Below are positions 8,977 to 16,688 of a DNA stretch of 36,029 nt, in pieces. The notes below the pieces were generated by a model. That model made no database searches. It was given only the letters and a program-made list of their open reading frames with translations, and was not told the origin of the DNA. Position 1 is the first letter of the stretch. Each line of letters begins with the position of its first letter. A program made the position numbers and the translations under genes. The stretch is from Sphingomonadales bacterium (GTDB taxonomy: Bacteria > Bacteroidota > Bacteroidia > NS11-12g > UBA955): contig VHBA01000024.1 in NCBI GenBank assembly GCA_016872175.1, positions 1 to 36,029 on the forward strand, written 5' to 3'.

Positions 8977-10076
8977 TGATTTTGTTTTGGATATCATTAA
9001 TAATTGGACTGGTATACCTTGCCATTCAAATTTGGCAGTTAATTACCCTGCAGCGCTACAGGCTTTCCTACCTTCCTGAACCCGAAGAATGGCCCGAAAT
9101 CAGCATTCTCATTGCTGCCAGAAATGAAGAAGACAACATTAAACAATGTCTGGATTCCCTTTTGGAAATGGATTATCCGGCCGATAAAATTCATATTATT
9201 TGCGGAAATGACCAAAGCAACGATAACACCGGTTTAATCTTGGCTGAATATGCAGTCAAATACCCACACATCAAAGCCATTGAAATACAGGACGACAACA
9301 GCGGTCTCAAAGCCAAAGCGCGGGTGATGGCCCAGCTGGAAGCTTTTGCCAAGGGTGAATTCTACCTGATAACCGATGCTGACATTCGGGTAAAGCCTCA
9401 ATGGGCCAAATTCATGGTTAGAAGCATGGAAAAAGAAACCGGCGTTTGTAGCGGAACCACAGTGGTGAAAGGCAATGGCGCATGGGGGAAAATGCAGGAA
9501 ATGGACTGGGCTTACTTCATGGGCATGTTAAACATTATTTCGTACAACGGGGTTCCGGCTACGGCCGTAGGCAACAACATGGTTGTTCGTGGGGAAGCTT
9601 ATCACCAGGTTGGCGGATACAAGGGTATTCAGTTTTCCATTACGGAGGATTACAAGCTATACAGCGAAATCTGCAAGAAAGGCTGGAAATGGAAAAACAT
9701 CATGCAAAAAGAAGTGACCGCCTACTCGGCCCCGGTTTTTGGTATTGGGACATTGCTGCATCAGCGAAAGCGCTGGCTAAGCGGTGGTCGCGAACTGCCC
9801 TGGTACTGGTGGTTGCTGTTTGGCGTTTTTGGCCTTTTTTATTTTTTAATTCCTGCACTCATTTTCATACAACCCATTACCGGGCTTATCATCTGGACTA
9901 TGAAGTGGGCACTTCAGACCATCCTGATCGCCGGAATTTATCGCTTAATTGATGAACCCAAGCCTGGATTGTTCAATTTTTTGGTGTATGAAATTTTCAT
10001 CACAGCAAATACAATATTCACAGCCATTTTCGCACTTCTCCCTTTAAAAACCAACTGGAAGAACCGCCATTATTGA
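8976..10076 (+). CDS. Membrane-bound GT2 family glycosyltransferase
   Basis: An N-terminal membrane segment is followed by a GT-A domain. It has SILIAARNEEDNIKQCLDSL, an NDQSNDNT stretch, the DxD-type metal site LITDADIRV, the acceptor-side ITEDYKLYSEI and QRKRWLSGG (a Q/RxxRW-like motif). Two or three C-terminal membrane segments close the protein. This layout is that of processive or processive-like GT2 enzymes such as hyaluronan/poly-GlcNAc synthases, although the enzyme could also transfer a single sugar to a lipid carrier. The start is taken at 8976 (TGATG overlap with the deacetylase stop); an in-frame ATG at 8967 is the alternative. Translational coupling to a deacetylase recalls PgaB/PgaC and NodB/NodC partnerships. 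Confidence 0.9.
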   Translation: MILFWISLIIGLVYLAIQIWQLITLQRYRLSYLPEPEEWPEISILIAARNEEDNIKQCLDSLLEMDYPADKIHIICGNDQSNDNTGLILAEYAVKYPHIKAIEIQDDNSGLKAKARVMAQLEAFAKGEFYLITDADIRVKPQWAKFMVRSMEKETGVCSGTTVVKGNGAWGKMQEMDWAYFMGMLNIISYNGVPATAVGNNMVVRGEAYHQVGGYKGIQFSITEDYKLYSEICKKGWKWKNIMQKEVTAYSAPVFGIGTLLHQRKRWLSGGRELPWYWWLLFGVFGLFYFLIPALIFIQPITGLIIWTMKWALQTILIAGIYRLIDEPKPGLFNFLVYEIFITANTIFTAIFALLPLKTNWKNRHY

Positions 10077-10082
10077 TTTCTT

Positions 10083-10148
10083 TATTTAGAATCTATCTAA
10101 ATAATTATCCACACTATTTGGAATGTTTCTAAATAGATGATTGTTTTG
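10083..10148 (+). promoter_or_regulatory. Promoter and operator-like repeats of the TonB receptor gene
   Basis: A -33 TTTG (10117-10120) and a -7 TTGTTTTG (10141-10148, one mismatch to TAnnTTTG) are 20 bases apart, the expected Bacteroidota spacing. An 8-base word TCTAAATA occurs at 10096-10103 and 10128-10135, and in inverse orientation at 10083-10090, where it makes a perfect inverted repeat with a 5-base spacer. One copy lies between -33 and -7 and the palindrome lies upstream of -33. This is where a repressor or activator would bind. The regulator is unknown. Confidence 0.6.
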
Positions 10149-10155
10149 CCGTCAA

Positions 10156-12390
10156 ATGGACACCGTGAAGCGATTGTTAGCAGCCCTTTTCCTACCCACA
10201 CTTTTATATTCTGATGCCCTGGCACGGGAATATGGTGATACGGGCAAGCCCGCTTATCTGCCTGATGTGAACGTGGTGGGCACCGCCAGAAACCATAACA
10301 CCATTCACTTGCCGGAAATTGTGGGTACGCAAATTTACGCGGGCAAAAAAAACAACCTCATTCTGCTTAAAAACCTAAACGCAATTGTAGTAAACAACAG
10401 TATGCGGCAGATAATGGCTAAGGTTGCCGGCATTCATGTTTGGGAGAGTGATGCTTCCGGTATTCAAATTGGTATTGCCGCACGCGGACTAAGTCCCAAC
10501 CGCAGCTGGGAATTTAATAACCGCCAGAATGGCTATGACATTGCCTCAGATCCGTTTGGTTACCCAGAAGCTTACTATAATCCGCCCATGCAGGCTGTGC
10601 AAAAAATACAGGTGGTGCGAGGAGCCGGTTCCCTTCAGTACGGACCACAGTTTGGTGGCATGGTAAACTATGTTTTGAAAGATGGCAGTGACATTAGCAA
10701 ATCCTTTCAAGTAGGAACACAACAGACCATTGGAAGATTTGGCCTTATAAACACATTCAATTCAGTGGGCGGAAACACCAAAAAACTCAACTACTACGTT
10801 TTTTACGATCAGCGACAAGGCAATGGCTGGAGGCAAAACAATCGGTTTCAGACAAAAACACTATTTGGTACATTCACCTGGAAAGCTCGTAAAAACATCA
10901 ATTTTACGGCCGAACAAACCGTGTATTCGATGCTTAGTCAACAGCCTGGCGGATTGACGGAAGACCAGTATCATATTGACCCACAGGCAAGTTATCGAGC
11001 CAGAAACTGGATGAATATTCCATGGTATATAAGTGCGCTAAAAATGAATTGGGACATCAACGAAGATACACGCTTACAAGCCAAGGCATTTTATATCAAT
11101 GGCGACAGAAAAAGTGTAGGATTTTTAAAATCAGCTACAACGAGAGACACCGCCAATAGCGTTACAGGCAAATATGCCAACCGTGAAGTATCCCGTGATT
11201 TATACAGCAATTTCGGCACGGAATTATCGCTGCTTCGTGAATATAAAATTGGCCAACAAAAACACACATTTACGGCAGGTATCCGTTATTACACCGGCCT
11301 TACCACTCGTTTCCAGAAGGGCATCGGAACTTCAGGCAGTGACGCCGACTTCAGCATTTCCACACCACAATTTCCGGTTGATTTACGTTTTAAAACGCTA
11401 AATACAGCAGGCTACCTGGAAAACGTATTAAGGGTGGGGGGAAAATGGCTGATTATACCAGGAGTTCGTTTTGAAAACATTTTATCGCAAACCGATGGCC
11501 GAATTGAATTTAATACCAACGGAGAAGAAATATTGACCCGCTATGAGAAACGCGGAAGAAACTTTGTTCTGCCAGGCATTGGCATAGAGTTTCATGCTTT
11601 CCGGCATGCCGAATTTTATGCCAATTATTCAAAAGGGTATCGGCCTGTGTTATTTTCCGATTTGGTTCAAAACAATACCACAGATGTAATTGATCCCAAC
11701 CTGAAAGATGCCTCAGGCTATAATGCAGATATGGGATTGCGCGGAAATATTGGAAAATTCCTACGTGTGGATATTGGTCCGTATCTGTTGCAATACAATA
11801 GCCGAATCGCATCAATAAGCAAAACCGACAGTAGCGGAAACATCTATATTTTCAGAACTAACGCCGGAAGCACCACAACTATGGGAGTTGAGAGCATGGT
11901 CGAAATTGACCTCATGGAAGCATTATCTGTAGAAATATGGAAAATGCCTGTGTTTTTAAGTTATTCATTCAATCACGCACGATATAACAATTTCATTTAC
12001 ACATCAGTTAAAAACGGCACCATCGCTGAAAACAACCTCAAGGGGAATTTGGTAGAAAATGCACCTGCAACTATCATTCGTGGTGGCTGGGGTTTGGAAT
12101 ACAAAAAAATCCAGTGCAATATTCAGTTCAGCAAGGTTTCTGGATTTTACACCGATGCACAAAACACGGAAACTGCCTCAGCCAATGCCCAAACAGGGAA
12201 ACTACCCGGCTACACAGTCTGGGATGTAAATGGTTCTTTCCCTGTATACAAACAAATAACAGCCAGAATTTCCGTCAATAATTTAATGAATGTAGCCTAT
12301 GCCACCAGAAGAGCCGGAGGCTATCCAGGACCCGGAATTCTCCCTGCAGACGGTCGCAATATTATGGTAGCAGTTTCTGCTGTTTTTTAG
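10156..12390 (+). CDS. TonB-dependent outer-membrane receptor, FecA-like
   Basis: This 744-residue receptor has a signal peptide (MDTVKRLLAALFLPTLLYSDALA). The N-terminal plug domain contains LPEIVGTQIYAGKKNNLILL, GIHVWESDASGIQIGIAARG and VQKIQVVRGAGSLQYGPQFG, followed by a long barrel ending in VSAVF with a terminal Phe. The plug wording is closest to the Fe(III)-dicitrate receptor FecA, so a ferric chelate is the likely ligand, but ligand specificity cannot be read from sequence. I see no N-terminal signalling or carboxypeptidase-like extension. The start is the ATG at 10156: an upstream in-frame TTG at 10141 lies inside the -7 box and is rejected. A lipoprotein gene follows. Confidence 0.9.
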   Translation: MDTVKRLLAALFLPTLLYSDALAREYGDTGKPAYLPDVNVVGTARNHNTIHLPEIVGTQIYAGKKNNLILLKNLNAIVVNNSMRQIMAKVAGIHVWESDASGIQIGIAARGLSPNRSWEFNNRQNGYDIASDPFGYPEAYYNPPMQAVQKIQVVRGAGSLQYGPQFGGMVNYVLKDGSDISKSFQVGTQQTIGRFGLINTFNSVGGNTKKLNYYVFYDQRQGNGWRQNNRFQTKTLFGTFTWKARKNINFTAEQTVYSMLSQQPGGLTEDQYHIDPQASYRARNWMNIPWYISALKMNWDINEDTRLQAKAFYINGDRKSVGFLKSATTRDTANSVTGKYANREVSRDLYSNFGTELSLLREYKIGQQKHTFTAGIRYYTGLTTRFQKGIGTSGSDADFSISTPQFPVDLRFKTLNTAGYLENVLRVGGKWLIIPGVRFENILSQTDGRIEFNTNGEEILTRYEKRGRNFVLPGIGIEFHAFRHAEFYANYSKGYRPVLFSDLVQNNTTDVIDPNLKDASGYNADMGLRGNIGKFLRVDIGPYLLQYNSRIASISKTDSSGNIYIFRTNAGSTTTMGVESMVEIDLMEALSVEIWKMPVFLSYSFNHARYNNFIYTSVKNGTIAENNLKGNLVENAPATIIRGGWGLEYKKIQCNIQFSKVSGFYTDAQNTETASANAQTGKLPGYTVWDVNGSFPVYKQITARISVNNLMNVAYATRRAGGYPGPGILPADGRNIMVAVSAVF

Positions 12391-12407
12391 TAGTCAATGA
12401 CTAAAAA
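12384..12407. terminator. A/T-rich hairpin at the receptor stop codon
   Basis: TTTTTAGT (12384-12391) pairs with ACTAAAAA (12400-12407) around an 8-base loop; the left arm includes the stop codon. The stem is A/T-only apart from one G-C pair, so it is a weak terminator or mRNA-end candidate. Confidence 0.25.
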
Positions 12408-12464
12408 CATAGACGGTAAATAAAAAACCTGAGCATAAACTTGTTTTATTGAAAACACATGCAG

Positions 12465-12472
12465 TATTTTTG
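12465..12472 (+). promoter_or_regulatory. -7 box TATTTTTG for the lipoprotein gene
   Basis: Perfect TAnnTTTG nine bases before the ATG at 12482. A CTTG at 12440-12443 is 21 bases upstream, one mismatch from the -33 TTTG. The lipoprotein therefore probably has its own promoter in addition to any read-through from the receptor gene. Confidence 0.5.
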
Positions 12473-12481
12473 TTCGATATT

Positions 12482-13108
12482 ATGCAAAAAATAAATCGTT
12501 TTTGTGTTGCCGCAGTGCTAATTTCCATAGTTTTTACCGCCTGTAAATATGAAGATGGTCCAGGCATTTCCCTTCGTGCAAAGCGCGATCGTATCGCTAA
12601 TGAATGGATTGTTGGCGAATTTATCTATGATGGAAAAAATGTTACTGATTCTGTTAACAGCCGACAAGATACATTTAGTATCATTTTCGAAATGACCCGT
12701 ACAGGTTCGTATTCGGTTGAATGGGTTCGCTACACTGTTGACCCAAACAATGGAATGAAGTACTACGGAACTTCACATGCTACCAACCACAACCTTAATA
12801 ATTCAGGTCCGGCCATGTGGAATCCTCAAAATATTGGAAACTACGGTCGCAAGATGCCCATACCACTTAAAGTTCTTGGTGCCAGAGGTTTCTGGAGCTT
12901 TGATGAAAAACACAAAAAAATCAGCATAGGACCCGAAAGCTCTTACAATGCTGAACCAAGTAATGGTAATAGATATCACGAAAACGCACGCTTTTGGAAT
13001 ATTACCAAACTGAAAGAAAAAAATATTGCCTTCAAAGGAGTTGATTCTACCGGCAAGTCATGGTCAATGCAATTAAAAAACCTTAACAGAGAACCTTACT
13101 GGTATTAA
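12482..13108 (+). CDS. Hypothetical lipoprotein
   Basis: The 208-residue protein starts with a lipoprotein signal (MQKINRFCVAAVLISIVFTAC), with the lipobox Cys at residue 21. The mature part opens KYEDGPGISLRAKRDRIANEW. This resembles small Bacteroidota lipoproteins with a lipocalin-like or DUF-type beta domain, but I cannot name the family. The start is moved from a TTG at 12449 to ATG 12482, because a perfect -7 promoter box lies between the two and the signal peptide begins cleanly there. Its position directly after the FecA-like receptor suggests, without proof, a role in the same uptake process. Confidence 0.7.
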   Translation: MQKINRFCVAAVLISIVFTACKYEDGPGISLRAKRDRIANEWIVGEFIYDGKNVTDSVNSRQDTFSIIFEMTRTGSYSVEWVRYTVDPNNGMKYYGTSHATNHNLNNSGPAMWNPQNIGNYGRKMPIPLKVLGARGFWSFDEKHKKISIGPESSYNAEPSNGNRYHENARFWNITKLKEKNIAFKGVDSTGKSWSMQLKNLNREPYWY

Positions 13109-13122
13109 TAAAAAAGCTTATC

Positions 13123-13157
13123 ATAACAAAGGCTTCCAATGGAGGCCTTTTGTTTTT
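13123..13157 (+). terminator. Rho-independent terminator after the lipoprotein gene
   Basis: AAAGGCTTCC (13128-13137) pairs with GGAGGCCTTT (13141-13150), allowing one G-U pair, around a 3-base loop. AAC before and GTT after extend the stem past a one-base bulge, and a T-rich run follows. It separates the receptor/lipoprotein unit from DUF4290-murA. An ATG at 13139 lies inside this hairpin and is not used as a start. Confidence 0.75.
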
Positions 13158-13168
13158 GTGAATATAGA

Positions 13169-13837
13169 ATGACAACACTGCAGGAAGATTACAACACCCA
13201 ACGAGAACATCTCAACATTTCTGAATATGGAAGACAAATTCAGGAGTATGTTAAACACATCCAAGCCTTACCTGATAAGGATATAAGAACAAAATGGGCC
13301 AACAGTGTAGTTAATATTATGGCTACGCTAAATCCTGAACTGCGTCAACAAAGTAATTACAGGGAAAAACTTTGGGGGCATCTGTATCAAATTGCCGATT
13401 TCAACCTTGATGTTGAATGTCCTTATCCTGTTCCAACCCGCGAAGACAAAGCCAGAAAACCTTCTCCTATTCCCTATTTTGACTCCAAAATCAAGTTTCG
13501 TTTTTATGGTCGCAACCTCCAAAACATGGTTGATAAAGTGGGCGAAATGGAAAATGGTGAGTTGAAACAGGATTTGGTTAACTTGATTGCATCTTTTATG
13601 TTCAATAGCTGTAAGAGCTGGAACAATGAAAACCTGAGCAATGATGTAATTGCAGAACATTTAAAGATTTTGTCCAAAGGTAAACTTACTCCGGAAGGAC
13701 AAGACATTGTGGTTTCGCCGGATAATAGCCCGGCTGCCTTTAACCAGCAAGGCAAACAGCCTCGCAAATTCTTTAAACGCGGCGGACAGAAAAAAGGTCG
13801 GTTCAACAGAAATAACGGAGGATTCAGAAGACACTGA
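13169..13837 (+). CDS. DUF4290 family protein
   Basis: This 222-residue cytoplasmic protein matches the Bacteroidota-specific DUF4290 family, of unknown function. The N-terminal part (TLQEDYNTQREHLNISEYGR through the YPVPTREDKA region and NSCKSWN) is predicted helical. The C-terminus is a Lys/Arg/Gly/Asn-rich tail (FFKRGGQKKGRFNRNNGGFRRH) that looks suited to nucleic-acid binding; that is inference. The start is ATG 13169, because the longer frame from 13139 begins inside the preceding terminator stem. It ends one base before murA. This pairing is, from general knowledge, common in the phylum, which hints at a link to wall synthesis or co-regulation with it. Confidence 0.85.
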   Translation: MTTLQEDYNTQREHLNISEYGRQIQEYVKHIQALPDKDIRTKWANSVVNIMATLNPELRQQSNYREKLWGHLYQIADFNLDVECPYPVPTREDKARKPSPIPYFDSKIKFRFYGRNLQNMVDKVGEMENGELKQDLVNLIASFMFNSCKSWNNENLSNDVIAEHLKILSKGKLTPEGQDIVVSPDNSPAAFNQQGKQPRKFFKRGGQKKGRFNRNNGGFRRH

Positions 13838-13838
13838 T

Positions 13839-15152
13839 ATGGAAGTTTTTAAAATTGAAGGCGGCCACAAACTCAAGGGAGAACTTACACCACAGGGAGC
13901 TAAGAATGAGGCACTGCAAATTTTGTGCGCAGTATTGCTAACTCCTGAAGAAGTTATAATTGAAAACATTCCGGAAATACGTGATGTTCTCAAATTAATT
14001 GAATTATTGCACAGTCTGGGTGTAAAAACCCACAGGATTGAACGTGGTAAATACAGTTTCAAGGCAGACAACGTAGATATTGACTACCTGAAAACTGCAG
14101 AATTCAAGAAACAGGGCGCGGCACTTCGTGGAAGCATCATGATTGTTGGACCTTTGCTGGCCAGGTTTGGTAAAGGATACATTCCCTCTCCCGGTGGCGA
14201 TAAAATTGGCAGACGCCGCTTGGATGTTCACTTTGAGGGTTTCGCACAGCTGGGTGCAACGTTTGAATATTTGCCGCAGGAAAGTTTCTATCAGGTGCAT
14301 GCTAAAAAACTGAAAGGCAACTACATGTTGCTGGATGAAGCTTCGGTTACAGGAACTGCCAATATTGTTATGGCAGCTGTTTTGGCGGAAGGTACAACCA
14401 CCATTTACAATGCAGCTTGCGAACCATACCTGCAGCAGCTCTGCAGCATGCTCAACAGCATGGGAGCCAAAATATCAGGTGTAGGATCCAATATGCTGAT
14501 TATTGAAGGCGTTAATTCTCTGAAAGGTTGCACACACCGCTGCCTGCCGGATATGATTGAAATTGGCAGTTTCATTGGCATGGCTGCTTTAACGCAGAGT
14601 GAAATCACATTGAAAAACTGCCGTGTAGATATGCTGGGAATAATTCCCCGAATGTTCCAAAGACTGGGAATACAGATGGAAATTAAAGGGGATGATATTT
14701 ATATCCCTGAAAATAAGAATTACGAAATTGACACTTTTATTGATGGAAGCATTCTTACCATTTCAGATCAGGTATGGCCCGGATTTACTCCTGATTTAAT
14801 TTCTATTGCCCTGGTAACAGCTACCCAGGCCCGCGGAACGGCACTCATTCATCAGAAAATGTTTGAAAGCCGCCTGTTTTTTGTCGATAACCTGATCGAT
14901 ATGGGAGCCCAAATCATTCTTTGTGATCCCCATCGAGCAACGGTAATTGGTCTTGACAGAAAAACGCAGTTAAAGGGAATAACAATGTCTTCGCCCGATA
15001 TACGCGCGGGTGTGGCGTTGCTAATAGCCGCCATGAGCGCAAAAGGAAACAGCACCATCCGTAATATTGAGCAAATTGATCGTGGTTACGAGCGGATTGA
15101 AGAGCGGCTAAACCCACTGGGAGCTGTTATTCAGCGCACGGTTCAAGATTAA
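13839..15152 (+). CDS. murA: UDP-N-acetylglucosamine 1-carboxyvinyltransferase MurA
   Basis: MurA transfers enolpyruvate from PEP to UDP-GlcNAc, the first committed step of peptidoglycan synthesis in the cytoplasm. The 437-residue protein carries the N-terminal GELTPQGAKNEALQIL (with the conserved Lys-Asn), the GSIMIVGPLLARFGKGYI loop, SVTGTANIVMAAVLAEG and MSSPDIRAGVALLIAAM. The catalytic-loop position that is Cys115 in E. coli is Asp121 here (PSPGGDKIG). Cys-to-Asp at this site is known to make MurA insensitive to fosfomycin. The start is ATG 13839, one base after the DUF4290 stop; a longer in-frame reading through DUF4290 is a shadow. The 3' end overlaps the convergent DUF5723 gene by 4 bases. 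Confidence 0.97.
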   Translation: MEVFKIEGGHKLKGELTPQGAKNEALQILCAVLLTPEEVIIENIPEIRDVLKLIELLHSLGVKTHRIERGKYSFKADNVDIDYLKTAEFKKQGAALRGSIMIVGPLLARFGKGYIPSPGGDKIGRRRLDVHFEGFAQLGATFEYLPQESFYQVHAKKLKGNYMLLDEASVTGTANIVMAAVLAEGTTTIYNAACEPYLQQLCSMLNSMGAKISGVGSNMLIIEGVNSLKGCTHRCLPDMIEIGSFIGMAALTQSEITLKNCRVDMLGIIPRMFQRLGIQMEIKGDDIYIPENKNYEIDTFIDGSILTISDQVWPGFTPDLISIALVTATQARGTALIHQKMFESRLFFVDNLIDMGAQIILCDPHRATVIGLDRKTQLKGITMSSPDIRAGVALLIAAMSAKGNSTIRNIEQIDRGYERIEERLNPLGAVIQRTVQD

Positions 15153-16609
15153 TTTTTTCTTCGGGATTTTTTACTCCTGATACCTGTGCTTATGCCTAGG
15201 TAAAAGTCAAGCCCGTTATAGCTATTGCTATTAATTGACTTCAAAAGATTATCTGTTCCAAAAAATAAAGGACCAATTCTGGTAAACCAACCCAAACCCA
15301 CATTTTTGTAATCATTGTAAAGACAAAGAGGCATTGAACACTCTATCCATTTGTTTTCTATGCGAGGAATTAAAATAAGTGATGAAGGGCGTCTCAGTGC
15401 AATATCTCTACGGCTTACCACGGCCTGCGACCAGTTGACACCAACGTATATCCATTTTAAAACATTCCAGTCAAATTGCACATTTAAAGTCGATGGTATT
15501 GATGCAGTGATTTTACCCGACCCTTCCTGATAATTCATATTATTACGTGCAAACGTTCTTACATACTGTATTCCACTGTCAATACTGCTTGCAAAAGCTT
15601 TTCCAAAGCCAGAGTCAATATGTAATTTAACAGGATTCTGATTCATGATTCTAAATGTTTTTCCATTTTTTCCATAAGTAATGAAACCCATATCAAGCAA
15701 TGAAAAGCTGAGTTTCCATAAATAGCGGTTTTTGGAAGTTAATAATCTGATTTTATTGGGGCGATGTTCATAAATGAATCCGGCATCCCAACCAAAACCA
15801 CCACCTAATATTTCAGAAAAAGAGGGCAAAGCCCATTGATATATCCCCTGAGTTAAGCGATTTAATATTGAACCCTGGGTAAATCCGGCAGATACATCCG
15901 ATTGACTTATCATTAGGCTATCACCACCAAGGGTATTAATTTGAAAACCATTATTAACAATATATCCGGAACCCAGTCCCATTAAATATTTTCCGGTTGC
16001 CCCGGCTTTTGCATAATGGGACTTTTTATTGTATAAAACGTGAGCAATAGAAAAACTTAATTCCTGATATGCGTTTACATTCATGGTAAAACGACTATCT
16101 GTAATTTGGGTAATCGCATTTTGTCTATCTATAATGCCTTTGCCAAATTGAACCAGCGGCTCAGCAACCTGATTTAGCTGTAAGGAACCTCTAGTTCTGG
16201 AAGCAACCGCAAAAGCTCCATTCTTTCCAAGTCTGTTCATATATGCCGGACCACGGTTTTCAATTCCCACATACAAATTTTTAGGCTTTCCATTTAGATT
16301 TTCTTTTATCCAGCTGCCCTGCCAGTCAATATTACCATTGGTGTTTTTATAATTATCAGGAACAGTTCCAAAAACCATTTGCTTAAATGAGAAAGGTAAC
16401 TCAAGACTTGCGTAATCATTGGCAAACAAAACTGCCGTTGTCACAATGTTACTATGCTTTTTAAACCGAGCATCTGCAATTCCGGCAGGATTCGTGTATA
16501 TGGCATGTACGCCATTGAAATTGGAAAACTGAAGTCCTGTCAGTTGCTGGGTAAATCCCATAAAAGGATGCAGAATAAAACTCAGCACCAAGTAAAAACG
16601 TGAAGACAT
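15149..16609 (-). CDS. DUF5723-type outer-membrane protein
   Basis: This 486-residue protein has a signal peptide (FYLVLSFILHPFMGFTQQ) followed by a barrel-like sequence. The opening FSNFNGVHAIYTNPAGIADARF, with its NPA motif, is typical of FadL/PorV-like and DUF5723 barrels of Bacteroidota. The C-terminal strand LDFYLGISTGIRS is followed by a basic tail KKSRRKN. The function is not known. It is transcribed alone, upstream-insulated by the terminator at 16644-16671, and its stop overlaps murA's stop by 4 bases. I place it as DUF5723 on overall layout and the NPA motif, with moderate certainty. Confidence 0.72.
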   Translation of the reverse strand: MSSRFYLVLSFILHPFMGFTQQLTGLQFSNFNGVHAIYTNPAGIADARFKKHSNIVTTAVLFANDYASLELPFSFKQMVFGTVPDNYKNTNGNIDWQGSWIKENLNGKPKNLYVGIENRGPAYMNRLGKNGAFAVASRTRGSLQLNQVAEPLVQFGKGIIDRQNAITQITDSRFTMNVNAYQELSFSIAHVLYNKKSHYAKAGATGKYLMGLGSGYIVNNGFQINTLGGDSLMISQSDVSAGFTQGSILNRLTQGIYQWALPSFSEILGGGFGWDAGFIYEHRPNKIRLLTSKNRYLWKLSFSLLDMGFITYGKNGKTFRIMNQNPVKLHIDSGFGKAFASSIDSGIQYVRTFARNNMNYQEGSGKITASIPSTLNVQFDWNVLKWIYVGVNWSQAVVSRRDIALRRPSSLILIPRIENKWIECSMPLCLYNDYKNVGLGWFTRIGPLFFGTDNLLKSINSNSYNGLDFYLGISTGIRSKKSRRKN

Positions 16610-16643
16610 AAATTCATACGCAATCTACACAAAATGCGCATAA

Positions 16644-16671
16644 AAAAAGCCGTCATAAAAGACGGCTTTTT
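16644..16671 (-). terminator. Rho-independent terminator of the T9SS cargo gene
   Basis: AAAAAGCCGTC (16644-16654) and GACGGCTTTTT (16661-16671) form a perfect 11-bp stem with a 6-base loop. It begins 18 bases beyond the stop codon of the minus-strand cargo gene. The flanking A/T runs could let it work on either strand. Confidence 0.9.
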
Positions 16672-16688
16672 AAAAAGTTGTTTAATTC

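Noticed and set aside
9482-9952. 156-codon plus-strand frame
   Set aside because: It is a shadow inside the GT2 gene in another frame; the GT2 motifs are clear.
13707-13838. N-terminal extension of the MurA frame
   Set aside because: It lies wholly inside the DUF4290 gene in another frame; MurA homology starts at 13839.
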